From positions 3,906,001 to 3,970,000 of the forward strand of contig NZ_CP108484.1 of the NCBI RefSeq assembly GCF_036226505.1: a DNA stretch of 64,000 nucleotides, in the 5' to 3' direction. The position numbers and the translations under genes were made by a program. This stretch comes from Kitasatospora sp. NBC_01246 (lineage in GTDB: Bacteria; Actinomycetota; Actinomycetes; Streptomycetales; Streptomycetaceae). This document shows positions 36,791 through 44,874 of the stretch, piece after piece (the stretch's first letter is position 1; each line of letters opens with the position of its first letter). The notes beneath the pieces were generated by a model that ran no database searches, was not told the origin of the DNA, and saw only the letters and a program-made list of their open reading frames with translations.

Positions 36791-37738
36791 CTACTGCGGC
36801 AGGCGGTAGACCCCCTGCTCGACCGGCTCGACCAGGCCGTCGGCGACCAGTCCGTCCAGCGCCCGGGCCCGCTGCACCGCGTCCGGCCAGACCGCGTCCA
36901 GCCGTGCCTGCCCGACCGTGCCGTGCGCGTCCCGCAGCACCGCGAGGAGCTTCCCGCGCACCTGCCGGTCCGTTCCCTCGTAGGTCTGGCCGCGCCGGGC
37001 CGGGCCCTCGTACGGCGGGCGGCCGGCCCGCTGCCACGCACAGTGGCTGAACAGCGGACAGCCGCCGCACTCCGGTGCGCGCGCCGTGCAGACCAGGGCC
37101 CCCAGCTCCATCACGCCGACCGCCCAGGTCGCCGCCGTGTCGGCGTCGTCGGGCAGCAGCGCCGTCGCCGTCCGCCGCTCGGCCGCCGTGGTGGCCTGGG
37201 CCGGGTACTCCACCCCGGTCACCGCGCGGGCGAACACCCGCCGGACGTTGGTGTCGAGCACCACGTGCCGCTGGCGGAAGGCGAACGAGGCCACCGCCGC
37301 GGCCGTGTACTCCCCGACGCCGGGCAGCGAGAGCAGCGTCGCGTGGTCGTCCGGGACGACGCCGCCGTGCTTCTCGGTGATCGCCACCGCCGCCCCGTGC
37401 AGGCGCAGCGCCCGCCGCGGGTAGCCCAGCCGGCCCCACATCCGGACCGCCTCGCCCGGCGCGTCGGCCGCCAGGTCGGCCGGTGTCGGCCAGCGCTCCA
37501 GCCATGCCGCGTAGGCCGGCAGCACCCGCTTCACCGGGGTCTGCTGGAGCATGAACTCGCTGACCATCACCGCCCAGGGCGAGGCCTCCGGGGTCCGCCA
37601 GGGGAGGTCGCGCTGGTGGGCGTCGTACCAGCCGAGGACGGTCGAGTGCAGCACCGGCAACGGCAGCGGCAGCGCCGGTACGGCGGCCGCCGCGGACGAG
37701 GGGGCGGGGACGGCGGGGGTGACGGTGATGGCAGCCAT
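36791..37738 (-). CDS. mutY: A/G-specific adenine glycosylase
   Basis: The 315-residue base-excision enzyme removes adenine mispaired with 8-oxoguanine. It has the catalytic Glu in VSEFMLQQTPV, the helix-hairpin-helix LPGVGEYTAAAVASFAF, the catalytic Asp in VVLDTNVRRVFAR and the 4Fe-4S loop C-x6-C-x2-C-x5-C (CTARAPECGGCPLFSHC). The C-terminal ~70 residues look like a short winged helix rather than the NUDIX-like 8-oxoG recognition domain of E. coli MutY. The N-terminal ~25 residues are Ala/Pro-rich. AAGGG precedes the ATG. Confidence 0.93.
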   Translation of the reverse strand: MAAITVTPAVPAPSSAAAAVPALPLPLPVLHSTVLGWYDAHQRDLPWRTPEASPWAVMVSEFMLQQTPVKRVLPAYAAWLERWPTPADLAADAPGEAVRMWGRLGYPRRALRLHGAAVAITEKHGGVVPDDHATLLSLPGVGEYTAAAVASFAFRQRHVVLDTNVRRVFARAVTGVEYPAQATTAAERRTATALLPDDADTAATWAVGVMELGALVCTARAPECGGCPLFSHCAWQRAGRPPYEGPARRGQTYEGTDRQVRGKLLAVLRDAHGTVGQARLDAVWPDAVQRARALDGLVADGLVEPVEQGVYRLPQ

Positions 37739-37963
37739 GGCCCTTCGATCCTCCCATGTCCGCGCCGCCGCTCGAAGCGGGTGCGGGCCCGGGCGCGGAG
37801 CGGCCTCGGAGCTGCCTCTGATCAGGCTCTGAGCGGACGGGCAGGTTCCGGATTGCCTCGGAAGGCCCCCACCCGGACTCCCCCGAACGGCTCATATGGC
37901 GGATCATGTGAAGGAAGGGACGAGTGTGCGGTGTTGATGAGTCACAGGGCACACACTGTCTCG

Positions 37964-37969
37964 TAGAGT
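37964..37969 (+). promoter_or_regulatory. -10 hexamer TAGAGT, leaderless start
   Basis: TAGAGT, six bases, then GTG 37976. The region upstream (37739-37960) has no gene. Confidence 0.55.
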
Positions 37970-37975
37970 TTGGGC

Positions 37976-38881
37976 GTGCCTTCTCTGCGTCAACCCGTGG
38001 GACCGTTGCCGGCCTCGATCTACTGGCGACGGCGTCTCGTCGTCGCCGTCGCCGCCGCCGCGGTCGTCGCCCTGCTCGTCTGGCTGATGTCCGATCAGGG
38101 CGGTGGTGGTGACGGACCGGCGGGCAAGGGCGCGCAGGCCGCTCCCTCCCAGACCCCGGTCCAGACGATCACCCCGGGCGCGTCGTCGACCGGGCCCGCG
38201 AACAACTCGCGCCCCGGCAGCGGCGGGACGGGCGGCACCAACCCGGGCGGCGGCGCGGTCTCCGGATCCGGTGGCGGCGACGCCAGCCTCAGCACCGGCG
38301 GCACGGGCGGCTCCGGTGGCGCGGCCAACCCGGCCACCGGCGGCGGCTCGGCCACCGGCGGATCGGCCGGCGGCGGGTCCGCCGCGGGCGGTACCGGCGG
38401 CGGCGCGGCCGGCGGCTCCGGCGGCAGCGGCGGCGGCACTCCCCCGGTGAACACCTCCGAGGTGATGGCGCTGCCCGTCTGCGCCTCCTCCCAGGTGACG
38501 CTGGAGCTGGCCAGTGCCCAGAACTCCTACCAGCCCAAGGACAAGCCGAAGCTGACGCTGACCGTCCACAACTCCTCCGGCGCCAACTGCCGGGTGGACC
38601 TCGGGCGGACGGCCTCCGCCATCACGGTGACGGCCAGCAACGGCGACCGCGTCTGGTCCTCCGGCGACTGCCCGGCCGACCGCGGCGGCAACTGGGTGCA
38701 GATCCCGGCCAACAGCGGCCTGACCGAGACCTTCACCTGGGACCGCGGTCGCAGCAAGCCGCAGTGCGCCACCGCCGATCCCGCGGCCGCGCCCGCCGGC
38801 ACCTACCTGGTGGTCGCCGACCTCACCGGCCTCTCCGGCGGCCAGGTGTCGGCGCGCTCCTCGATCCGCCTGGAGAGCTGA
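37976..38881 (+). CDS. Membrane-anchored secreted protein with Gly/Ser linker
   Basis: GTG 37976 is chosen over the TTG two codons earlier because it lies 6 nt after TAGAGT. The 301-residue protein has a short N-terminus, one signal-anchor helix (~20-42, RRLVVAVAAAAVVALLVWLM), a ~90-residue linker of Gly, Ser and Thr repeats (GGTGGSGG-like), and a C-terminal extracellular domain of ~145 residues with Cys in LPVCASS, ANCRVDL, SSGDCPAD and KPQCATAD (two likely disulphides). The fold of that domain looks like an Ig-type beta sandwich (LTLTVHNSSG, TETFTWDRG, TYLVVADLTGL). Function unknown; it sits beside mutY and disA. Confidence 0.8.
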   Translation: MPSLRQPVGPLPASIYWRRRLVVAVAAAAVVALLVWLMSDQGGGGDGPAGKGAQAAPSQTPVQTITPGASSTGPANNSRPGSGGTGGTNPGGGAVSGSGGGDASLSTGGTGGSGGAANPATGGGSATGGSAGGGSAAGGTGGGAAGGSGGSGGGTPPVNTSEVMALPVCASSQVTLELASAQNSYQPKDKPKLTLTVHNSSGANCRVDLGRTASAITVTASNGDRVWSSGDCPADRGGNWVQIPANSGLTETFTWDRGRSKPQCATADPAAAPAGTYLVVADLTGLSGGQVSARSSIRLES

Positions 38882-38915
38882 GCGCCCCGAACACCCCGCT
38901 CTCCCGACGCCCTCC

Positions 38916-38952
38916 CGCGAAGCCCCGGCGCACGCCGCGCCGGGGCTTCGCG
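38916..38952. terminator. Terminator between 37976 gene and disA
   Basis: Perfect 15-bp stem (CGCGAAGCCCCGGCG with 38938-38952), 7-nt loop. It serves convergent genes. Confidence 0.85.
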
Positions 38953-39017
38953 GCGTTTCCGGCCGCCTCCGGACGGGGTTCGCCGGGGCGGCGCGACGGG
39001 CGGCGCCGCGACACGGA

Positions 39018-39049
39018 GCGGCCCCCGGGGAAGGTTCCCCGAGGGCCGC
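39018..39049 (-). terminator. Second hairpin, just beyond the disA stop
   Basis: A 15-bp stem with one C-A mismatch and a GG loop, 20 nt past the disA stop. Confidence 0.65.
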
Positions 39050-39068
39050 CCGCACGTACTGGTCGTCG

Positions 39069-40175
39069 TCAGACGTAGCGCTCCAGGATGGACGATTCAG
39101 CAAGTCGGGACAGTCCCTCGCGCACCGAGCGTGCCCTGGTCTCGCCGACGCCCTCGACCGTCTGCAGATCGTCGATGCTGGCCGCGAGCAGCTTCTGCAG
39201 TCCGCCGAAATGCTCGACCAGCCGCTCTATCACGGTGTTGGGCAGGCGCGGGATCTTGGCCAGCAGGCGGTAGCCGCGCGGCGAGACCGCGGAGTCCAGC
39301 GACTCCGGCGAGCCCGAGTAGCCGAGCGCCTTGGCCACCGTCTGCAGATCGAGCAGCTCGGCGTGGGTCAGCGCCTCCAGATCGGCCAGCACCTCGGCGA
39401 CCGTCCGGCCCTTCTTCGCGGCCCGCTCCGGGAAGTAGTCCCGGGCGACCAGCTCGCGCTCCGGCTCCACGCCCGCGATCAGCTCGTCCAGTTGGAGGGA
39501 GAGCAGCCGGCCGTCGATACCGAGCTCCAGCACGTAGCCGGCGATCTCGGTGGCGATCAGCCGGACCATCTCCAGCCGCTGGGCGACGGCGGTGACGTCC
39601 CGGACCGTCACCAGGTCCTCGATCTCCAGGGCGGAGAGCGTGCCGGCCACCTCGTCCAGCCGGAGCTTGTACCGCTCCAGCGTGGCCAGCGCCTGGTTCG
39701 CCCGGGAGAGGACGGTGGTGGAGTCCTCCAGCACCCGGCGGGTGCCGTTGACGTACATCGCGATCAGCCGCATCGAGTGCGACACCGCGACCACGGGGAA
39801 CCCGGTCTGCCGGTTGACCCGCTCCGCGGTGCGGTGGCGGGTGCCTGTCTCGTCGGTGGGGATGGTGGAGTCCGGCATCAGGTGTACGCCGGCCCGAACG
39901 ATCTTGGTGATGTCCTTGTCCAGCACCACGGCGCCGTCGAGCTTGCACAGCTCGCGGAGCCGGGTCGCGGTGAACTCGACGTCCAGGACGAACCCGCCGG
40001 TACAGATCGACTCGACGGTCTTGTCGAAGCCGAGCACGATCAGACCGCCGGTGTTGGCCCGCAGCACGCGTTCCAGGCCGTCACGCAGCCCCGTGCCGGG
40101 GGCGATGGCGGTGAGGGAGGCCCGCAGCAGGGCCTCCTCGCGGGAGGACTTGTCCACCCGGTCGCTGCCTGCCAC
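39069..40175 (-). CDS. disA: DNA integrity scanning diadenylate cyclase DisA
   Basis: The 368-residue protein makes c-di-AMP and scans DNA for branched structures. GTG 40175 follows GGAGGAG. The DAC domain shows GLIVLGFD, the catalytic LDGAVVLDKD (DGA) and GTRHRTAERV (RHR), and VAVSHSMRLIAMYV. A helical linker (~150-290) precedes the C-terminal RuvA-like helix-hairpin-helix domain (RLPNTVIERLVEHFGGLQKLLAASIDDLQTVEGVGE in part). radA ends 140 bp upstream on the same strand, the usual radA-disA pairing. Confidence 0.96.
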   Translation of the reverse strand: MAGSDRVDKSSREEALLRASLTAIAPGTGLRDGLERVLRANTGGLIVLGFDKTVESICTGGFVLDVEFTATRLRELCKLDGAVVLDKDITKIVRAGVHLMPDSTIPTDETGTRHRTAERVNRQTGFPVVAVSHSMRLIAMYVNGTRRVLEDSTTVLSRANQALATLERYKLRLDEVAGTLSALEIEDLVTVRDVTAVAQRLEMVRLIATEIAGYVLELGIDGRLLSLQLDELIAGVEPERELVARDYFPERAAKKGRTVAEVLADLEALTHAELLDLQTVAKALGYSGSPESLDSAVSPRGYRLLAKIPRLPNTVIERLVEHFGGLQKLLAASIDDLQTVEGVGETRARSVREGLSRLAESSILERYV

Positions 40176-40268
40176 GTGACTCCTCCGGTCGACCCCGTGC
40201 CGCGCGCCTCGCGCCGTGCGCCGGCCTACGGTCTGTCGCTCTGTCGCTTATTACTGCCTTATTGCCAA

Positions 40269-40288
40269 TTAGACAGGGGAAAGTCTAA
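40269..40288. promoter_or_regulatory. TTAGAC-N8-GTCTAA dyad upstream of disA
   Basis: Perfect 6-bp arms in the AT-rich 140-bp gap between radA and disA; likely promoter or operator region for disA. Confidence 0.4.
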
Positions 40289-40315
40289 CTGCGTGCGGCA
40301 TTAACAGGGCTTGGG

Positions 40316-41827
40316 TCAGCGCAGTTCGTCCGAGTCGACCGGCTCCCACCCCTCCATGAGCTCCTCCGGGTAGGCCGCGACGGGCGCCGCGGCGGCGGCC
40401 CGGCGCGGGGTCGGCGGCGCCGACGGCGCCTCACCGCGCGGCTTGGCGGCGGCCCGGCGGCGGCCCGGGACGGCCCGCAGCGCCTCCCCGATGTCCGCGA
40501 CCTCGACGACCGTCATCCCCGCCGGCACCTTGCCCGGGTCCGGCGGGACCAGCGCGTGCGTGAAGCCGAGCCGGTGCGCCTCGGCCAGCCGCCGCTGCAC
40601 ACCCGTCACCCGCCGTACCTCGCCCGCCAGACCGACCTCGCCGATCGCCACCAGGTTGCTCGGGAGCGGGGTGTCCGAGGAGGAACTGGCCACGGCGAGC
40701 GCGATCGCGAGGTCCGCCGAGGGCTCGCTCAGCTTCACCCCGCCGACCGTCGCGGTGTAGATGTCCTGCTTGCCGAGCTTGACCCCGCCGTGCCGCTCGA
40801 CCACGGCCAGGATCATCGCGATCCGGGGCGACTCCAGGCCGGAGGTCGTCCGGCGCGGGGACGGGATCTGCGAATCCACCATCAGCGCCTGCACCTCCGC
40901 CACCAGCGGACGCCGACCCTCCAGCGTGACGGTCAGGCAGGTCCCGGGGACGGGCTTGTCACGCCTGGTCAGGAAGAGGCCGGAGGGATCGGCCAGGCCC
41001 ACGATGCCCTCGTCGTGCAGCTCGAAGCAGCCGACCTCGTCGGTGGCGCCGTAGCGGTTCTTGATCCCGCGGATGATCCGCAGCCGGGCGTGGCGGTCCC
41101 CCTCGAAGCTCAGCACCACGTCCACCAGGTGCTCCAGCAGGCGGGGCCCGGCGATCTGGCCGTCCTTGGTGACGTGCCCGACCAGGAGGGTGGCCATGCC
41201 GCGGTCCTTGGACGCCCGGATCAGCGCACCGGCCACCTCGCGGACCTGGGCCGGCCCGCCGGGCGCGCCGTCCAGCTCGGCGGAGGCGATGGTCTGCACC
41301 GAGTCCAGGATCAGCAGGCCCGGGTTCACCGCGTCGATGTGCCCGAGGACGGCGCCGAGATCGGACTCGGCCGCGAGGTAGAGGTGCTCGGAGAGCGCGT
41401 TGATCCGGTCCGCCCGCAGCCGGACCTGACCGGCCGACTCCTCACCGGTGACGTAGAGCGTGCGGTGCTGGGCACTGGCCGCCTTGGCCGCGACGTCCAG
41501 CAGCAGGGTGGACTTGCCGACGCCGGGCTCGCCGGCCAGCAGCACCACGGCGCCGGGGACGAGGCCACCGCCGAGCACCCGGTCCAGCTCGGGCACACCG
41601 GTGGAGCGGGCCGTCGCGACCTGGCCGTCGATCTGGGCGATCGGGCGGGCGGGCGCGCTCACCGGCCCGGCGGCCGTCGTCCTGATCGGCACCGCGCCGT
41701 ACTCCTCGACCGTGCCCCAGGCGTTGCACTCCGGGCAGCGGCCGACCCATTTGGGCAGCTGGTTGCCGCACTCGGTGCAGCGGTACGCCGGGCGCGGCTT
41801 GGCGGTGGTCTTGGTGCGGGCAGCCAT
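40316..41827 (-). CDS. radA: DNA repair protein RadA (Sms)
   Basis: The 503-residue recombination helicase promotes branch migration. It has the C4 zinc finger CTECGNQLPKWVGRCPEC, Walker A GEPGVGKST, Walker B LLILDSVQT, the RadA-specific lysine motif as KNRYGAT (KNRFG in most homologues), and a Lon-like C-terminal domain (VGGVKLSEPSADLAIALAVASS). ATG 41827 lies 6 nt after TACGGT, so the transcript should be leaderless. An Ala/Pro/Arg tail of ~50 residues follows the Lon-like domain. Confidence 0.95.
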   Translation of the reverse strand: MAARTKTTAKPRPAYRCTECGNQLPKWVGRCPECNAWGTVEEYGAVPIRTTAAGPVSAPARPIAQIDGQVATARSTGVPELDRVLGGGLVPGAVVLLAGEPGVGKSTLLLDVAAKAASAQHRTLYVTGEESAGQVRLRADRINALSEHLYLAAESDLGAVLGHIDAVNPGLLILDSVQTIASAELDGAPGGPAQVREVAGALIRASKDRGMATLLVGHVTKDGQIAGPRLLEHLVDVVLSFEGDRHARLRIIRGIKNRYGATDEVGCFELHDEGIVGLADPSGLFLTRRDKPVPGTCLTVTLEGRRPLVAEVQALMVDSQIPSPRRTTSGLESPRIAMILAVVERHGGVKLGKQDIYTATVGGVKLSEPSADLAIALAVASSSSDTPLPSNLVAIGEVGLAGEVRRVTGVQRRLAEAHRLGFTHALVPPDPGKVPAGMTVVEVADIGEALRAVPGRRRAAAKPRGEAPSAPPTPRRAAAAAPVAAYPEELMEGWEPVDSDELR

Positions 41828-41833
41828 GCGGTC

Positions 41834-41839
41834 ACCGTA
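41834..41839 (-). promoter_or_regulatory. -10 hexamer TACGGT, leaderless radA
   Basis: On the minus strand TACGGT, six bases (GACCGC), then ATG 41827. Confidence 0.55.
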
Positions 41840-41922
41840 GCGCCTGGGTACGACAACGCGGGTCCGGCGGCCGCGGCGCGGGGACGGGACGGTGCGGGCA
41901 CCTCCGGTCCACGAATGGGCGA

Positions 41923-41948
41923 TGTTGTTACCCGAAAGAAGTACAACA
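41923..41948. promoter_or_regulatory. TGTTGT-N14-ACAACA inverted repeat in the radA/sigma-like intergenic region
   Basis: Arms at 41923-41928 and 41943-41948, upstream of the -35 position of the gene at 41997. Possible operator. Confidence 0.3.
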
Positions 41949-41983
41949 GCAGGGAAGAGCCCGGCCGGGGGCCCGGGTCTCTC

Positions 41984-41989
41984 TACCGT
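41984..41989 (+). promoter_or_regulatory. -10 hexamer TACCGT, near-leaderless start
   Basis: TACCGT, seven bases, then GTG 41997. Confidence 0.5.
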
Positions 41990-41996
41990 CGGACGG

Positions 41997-44063
41997 GTGA
42001 CAACGCGTATCGAAGGGCCGCGCGACCCCGTGCTCGCGGCGTACGACCGGCAGGTGGACGGCCTGTTCACCTACTGCCTCTCGGTGCTGTGCGAGCACGA
42101 CGCGGCCGCGGCCGCCCTGCGCGAGGTGCGCGAGCTGGCGCGGCGGCACGGGGCCCGGCTCGCCGAACCGGGGATGGTCCGGGCCTGGCTGTACTCGCTG
42201 GCCCGGTACTGCTGCCTGCGGCGCCTGGAGGACGGGGGCGGACTCGGCGGCGGTGGCGCTGCCGGTCCTGGTGCCGCCGCCGGGGCCGCCGCCGTCGCCG
42301 GCCTGCTCGACGCGGTGACCGGCGCGGGTACCGGCGGTACGGGCCCGTCGGACGCCGCCGGGACCTCGGCCGCGGAGGCGGGCCGTCGGCGCCGGGAGCT
42401 GGCCTCGCTGGCCTGGCCCGAGGCGGCCGGCACCGACCCCGAGCAGCGCGAGGCGCTTGAACTGTCGGTGCGCCACCGGCTGAGCCCGATCGAGGTGGCG
42501 GCCGTCCTGGGCGTCCCCTTCGAGAGCTGCCGCGCACTGCTCGCCTCGGCCGAGGCCGAGGTCGGCCGGACCAGGGCGGCGCTGCTGGTGCTCGGTGTCG
42601 GCAGCTGCCCCGAACTGGACCGGCTCGGCGGGGCCGGGGCGGAGAGCTGGCGAGACTGGGTGCTCGGCCCCGCGCTGCGCCGCGAGCTGGTGCAGCACGT
42701 GGCGGACTGCCCGACCTGTCGGGGCACCGCCGAGCGGGTGGCCGGCGAGGTGACGCAGGGCGCCGACGGCCTGTCCGGGCTGCCGGTCCTGTCCGCCCCG
42801 GCGGCCCCGGCGGCGACCGGGGCAGGGGCCGACGGGGCGGTGTTCCTGCCGCGTGCGGCGGAGGAGGCGGCCCGGCGGAGGTCCTCGGGGCCGGCCCCGG
42901 TGGTCGAGCCCGGTCTCCGGTTCGACCAGGGCGGGTTCCCGCGCCACCGGGCGCCGGACAGCGGCCGGGCCCGGGCGGTACGCCGCCGGGTGGTGACCAC
43001 CGGGGTGCTGGCCGCCGTCCTGGCCGCGCCGGTGGTGGCGCTCTGGGCCGGCCACCGGGGTGGCGGCGGCACCGGGGCGGCGGCCTCCGTCTCCTCGGTC
43101 CGGGTCGAGGACGACGCGCGGGCCGCCGGGCACCGGCCGGGCGGGCCGGGGGCGGTGGCCGGGCAGTCCGGGCTGCCCGGCGGGGTGGTGGGGGCCGTGG
43201 GCGCGGCCCCGGCGGTGGCGGGGCTGGAATTGGCCGGGGCCAGGGGTGCAGAAACGTTGCTCCCGGGGATCCAGGGCCCCGCGATTCCGGTCCCCGGCCG
43301 GGGCGCCACCCCGCTCGGCAGTCCGACACTGGTCGCCGCACCGGCCCCCGCCGTCACCGGCGGCCCGGGCACCGCGCCGGGCGCCGCAGGCCCCGCCGGT
43401 GGTCCGGGGGCACCGGCCACCGCGCCGATCGGGCTGCTGACCGTCGAGGCCGGCGAGTACGGCAACCGCACCGTCCTCACCCTGACCAACTCCGGCGCCA
43501 CCGAGATCCGCTGGCACGCCGAGGTGGGGGCCGCCTGGCTGCGCCTCAGCCGGGACGCCGGAACGCTCGCACCGGGCCAGCGGATCACGGTGATCGTCAC
43601 CGTCGACGAGGACCTCGCGCCGGACGCGCACTGGACCGCCCGGATCGCCCTGCCGCCCTCGCAGGCGGTGGTCACCCTGGAGGGCGGCCCGCACCACCGG
43701 GGCGGCAGCACCTCGGCGCCGGGCGAGCCGACCTCGGCCCCGACCGATCCGGGGCCGGCGCCCACCGGCGGTACGCCGACGGGCCCGCCGACCGGTGGTA
43801 CCCCGACCGCGACCGGGCCCACGGCGGCGCCGACCGGACCGACGGCGACGGCCGCGCCGAGCGGCACGCCGACGACCGCTCCCCCGGCGACACCGACCGG
43901 GGCTCCGACGGGCGCGCCGACAGGGGCGCCCACGGGCGCGCCGACCGGTCCGGGGACGGGGACAGGCACTGGGACGGGGACGCCCAGCGGGGCCGCGTCG
44001 CCGGGCGGGTCTGCGTCACCGGCGTCGAGGGGCGGCGCGTCGGCGCCCGCTTCGCCGCGCTGA
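41997..44063 (+). CDS. Transmembrane fusion: sigma-factor-like region, zinc-finger motif, membrane helix and extracellular BACON-like domain
   Basis: The 688-residue protein starts at GTG, 7 nt after a TACCGT box. Residues ~10-75 resemble ECF sigma region 2 (YDRQVDGLFTYCLSVLCEHDAAAAALREV, MVRAWLYSLARYCCLRRL). After a Gly/Ala linker, ~145-195 resemble sigma region 4 (EQREALELSVRHRLSPIEVAAVLGVPFESCRALLASAEAEV). Residues 234-241 carry HVADCPTC, an anti-sigma-type H-x3-C-x2-C site. One membrane helix spans ~332-351. Outside, after Pro/Gly sequence, a BACON/Ig-like domain (~480-565, TVLTLTNSGATEIRWHAEVG, WLRLSRDAGTLAPGQ) is followed by a Thr/Pro/Gly tail with repeated GAPT. Sigma and anti-sigma parts thus sit on one chain. 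The sigma identity is by resemblance only. Confidence 0.75.
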   Translation: MTTRIEGPRDPVLAAYDRQVDGLFTYCLSVLCEHDAAAAALREVRELARRHGARLAEPGMVRAWLYSLARYCCLRRLEDGGGLGGGGAAGPGAAAGAAAVAGLLDAVTGAGTGGTGPSDAAGTSAAEAGRRRRELASLAWPEAAGTDPEQREALELSVRHRLSPIEVAAVLGVPFESCRALLASAEAEVGRTRAALLVLGVGSCPELDRLGGAGAESWRDWVLGPALRRELVQHVADCPTCRGTAERVAGEVTQGADGLSGLPVLSAPAAPAATGAGADGAVFLPRAAEEAARRRSSGPAPVVEPGLRFDQGGFPRHRAPDSGRARAVRRRVVTTGVLAAVLAAPVVALWAGHRGGGGTGAAASVSSVRVEDDARAAGHRPGGPGAVAGQSGLPGGVVGAVGAAPAVAGLELAGARGAETLLPGIQGPAIPVPGRGATPLGSPTLVAAPAPAVTGGPGTAPGAAGPAGGPGAPATAPIGLLTVEAGEYGNRTVLTLTNSGATEIRWHAEVGAAWLRLSRDAGTLAPGQRITVIVTVDEDLAPDAHWTARIALPPSQAVVTLEGGPHHRGGSTSAPGEPTSAPTDPGPAPTGGTPTGPPTGGTPTATGPTAAPTGPTATAAPSGTPTTAPPATPTGAPTGAPTGAPTGAPTGPGTGTGTGTGTPSGAASPGGSASPASRGGASAPASPR

Positions 44064-44148
44064 ACCGGGAGGGGAGCGGGAGGCACGGGCCGGGGTGGGT
44101 GGGGACGCTCTGCCCCCGGCCCCGCCACCCGCCCCCCGGCCCCGTGGC

Positions 44149-44172
44149 TCAGCCGGTCAGCCGGTCAGCCGG
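44149..44172. repeat. Three 8-bp repeats giving a stop in every frame
   Basis: TCAGCCGG occurs three times in tandem plus a partial copy. Read on the minus strand each copy holds a TGA; the 8-bp spacing places them in three different frames at the end of the GAP-family gene. Confidence 0.8.
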
Positions 44173-44836
44173 TCAGCCCGGCGATGCCGTCGCCGAGGTA
44201 CTTCGCCCCGAGGACGACCAGGAGGACGATCATGATGGCCGCGTTGTGCGCGGCCATCCACGCCTTCCACTCACCCAGCACCCGGGTCGACCGGTCGCCG
44301 CCGAACCGGGACACCGCCAGCGGCACCACCGTGCAGAGCGAGCCGATCACCACCATCAGCGCGGCCGCGCCCGCCTTGCCGCCGCCGGAGGCCGTACTGG
44401 TGGCGATCGAGACCGCGCCGCCCACCGCCAGCACCAGGTTCTTCGGGTTGGCCACCACCAGGGCGGCGCCCAGGCCGGCCGCCCGGACCGGGGTGAAGCG
44501 GTCGATCGCCTGCATCCACGTCGGCGGCGCGTGCACATGGCCCTCGCGCGGGCGGCCCCGCCACTGCTCGAACCCCAGCAGCAGGAACAGCGCGCCCAGC
44601 GCCAGCTTCAGCCACCACGCCCAGGCCGGCGGGGCTGAGCCGGTGCTCAGCCCGGAGCCGGCCGACACCACCACCGCGACCACCGCTCCCAGCGCCGCCA
44701 CCCAGCCGCCCGTGAAGGCCGGCCCGTTGGTCCGGCCCTGCGGGGTGGCCAGCATCAGGATCACGGCGATCAGCGGCATCGGGCTGAGCGCGATGCCGAC
44801 GGCCGAGGCCAGCATCTGGCCGACGGCGTCACCCAT
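44165..44836 (-). CDS. GAP/Sap-family membrane protein
   Basis: The 223-residue protein has six predicted helices and the GAP (SfLAP) family start MGDAVGQMLASAVGIALSPMPLIAVILML, with ATPQGRTNGPAF in the first loop, VVANPKNLVLAVGGAVSIA mid-protein and SVIGSL-like VVIGSLCTVVPLAVSRFGG near the end. In mycobacteria the family takes part in exporting cell-surface glycolipids; in streptomycetes the role is unknown. It is near, but not overlapping, the DUF1254 genes. A His in the cytoplasmic loop (EGHVHAPP) is notable. Confidence 0.85.
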   Translation of the reverse strand: MGDAVGQMLASAVGIALSPMPLIAVILMLATPQGRTNGPAFTGGWVAALGAVVAVVVSAGSGLSTGSAPPAWAWWLKLALGALFLLLGFEQWRGRPREGHVHAPPTWMQAIDRFTPVRAAGLGAALVVANPKNLVLAVGGAVSIATSTASGGGKAGAAALMVVIGSLCTVVPLAVSRFGGDRSTRVLGEWKAWMAAHNAAIMIVLLVVLGAKYLGDGIAGLTG

Positions 44837-44874
44837 CCCGACTCCTCCCGGTCACCGGTGTGCGGACAACCCGC

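Noticed and set aside
43690..44040. Repeats coding for GAPT in the BACON-like protein as a CRISPR or satellite array
   Set aside because: They are in-frame codon repeats of a Thr/Pro wall-spanning tail.
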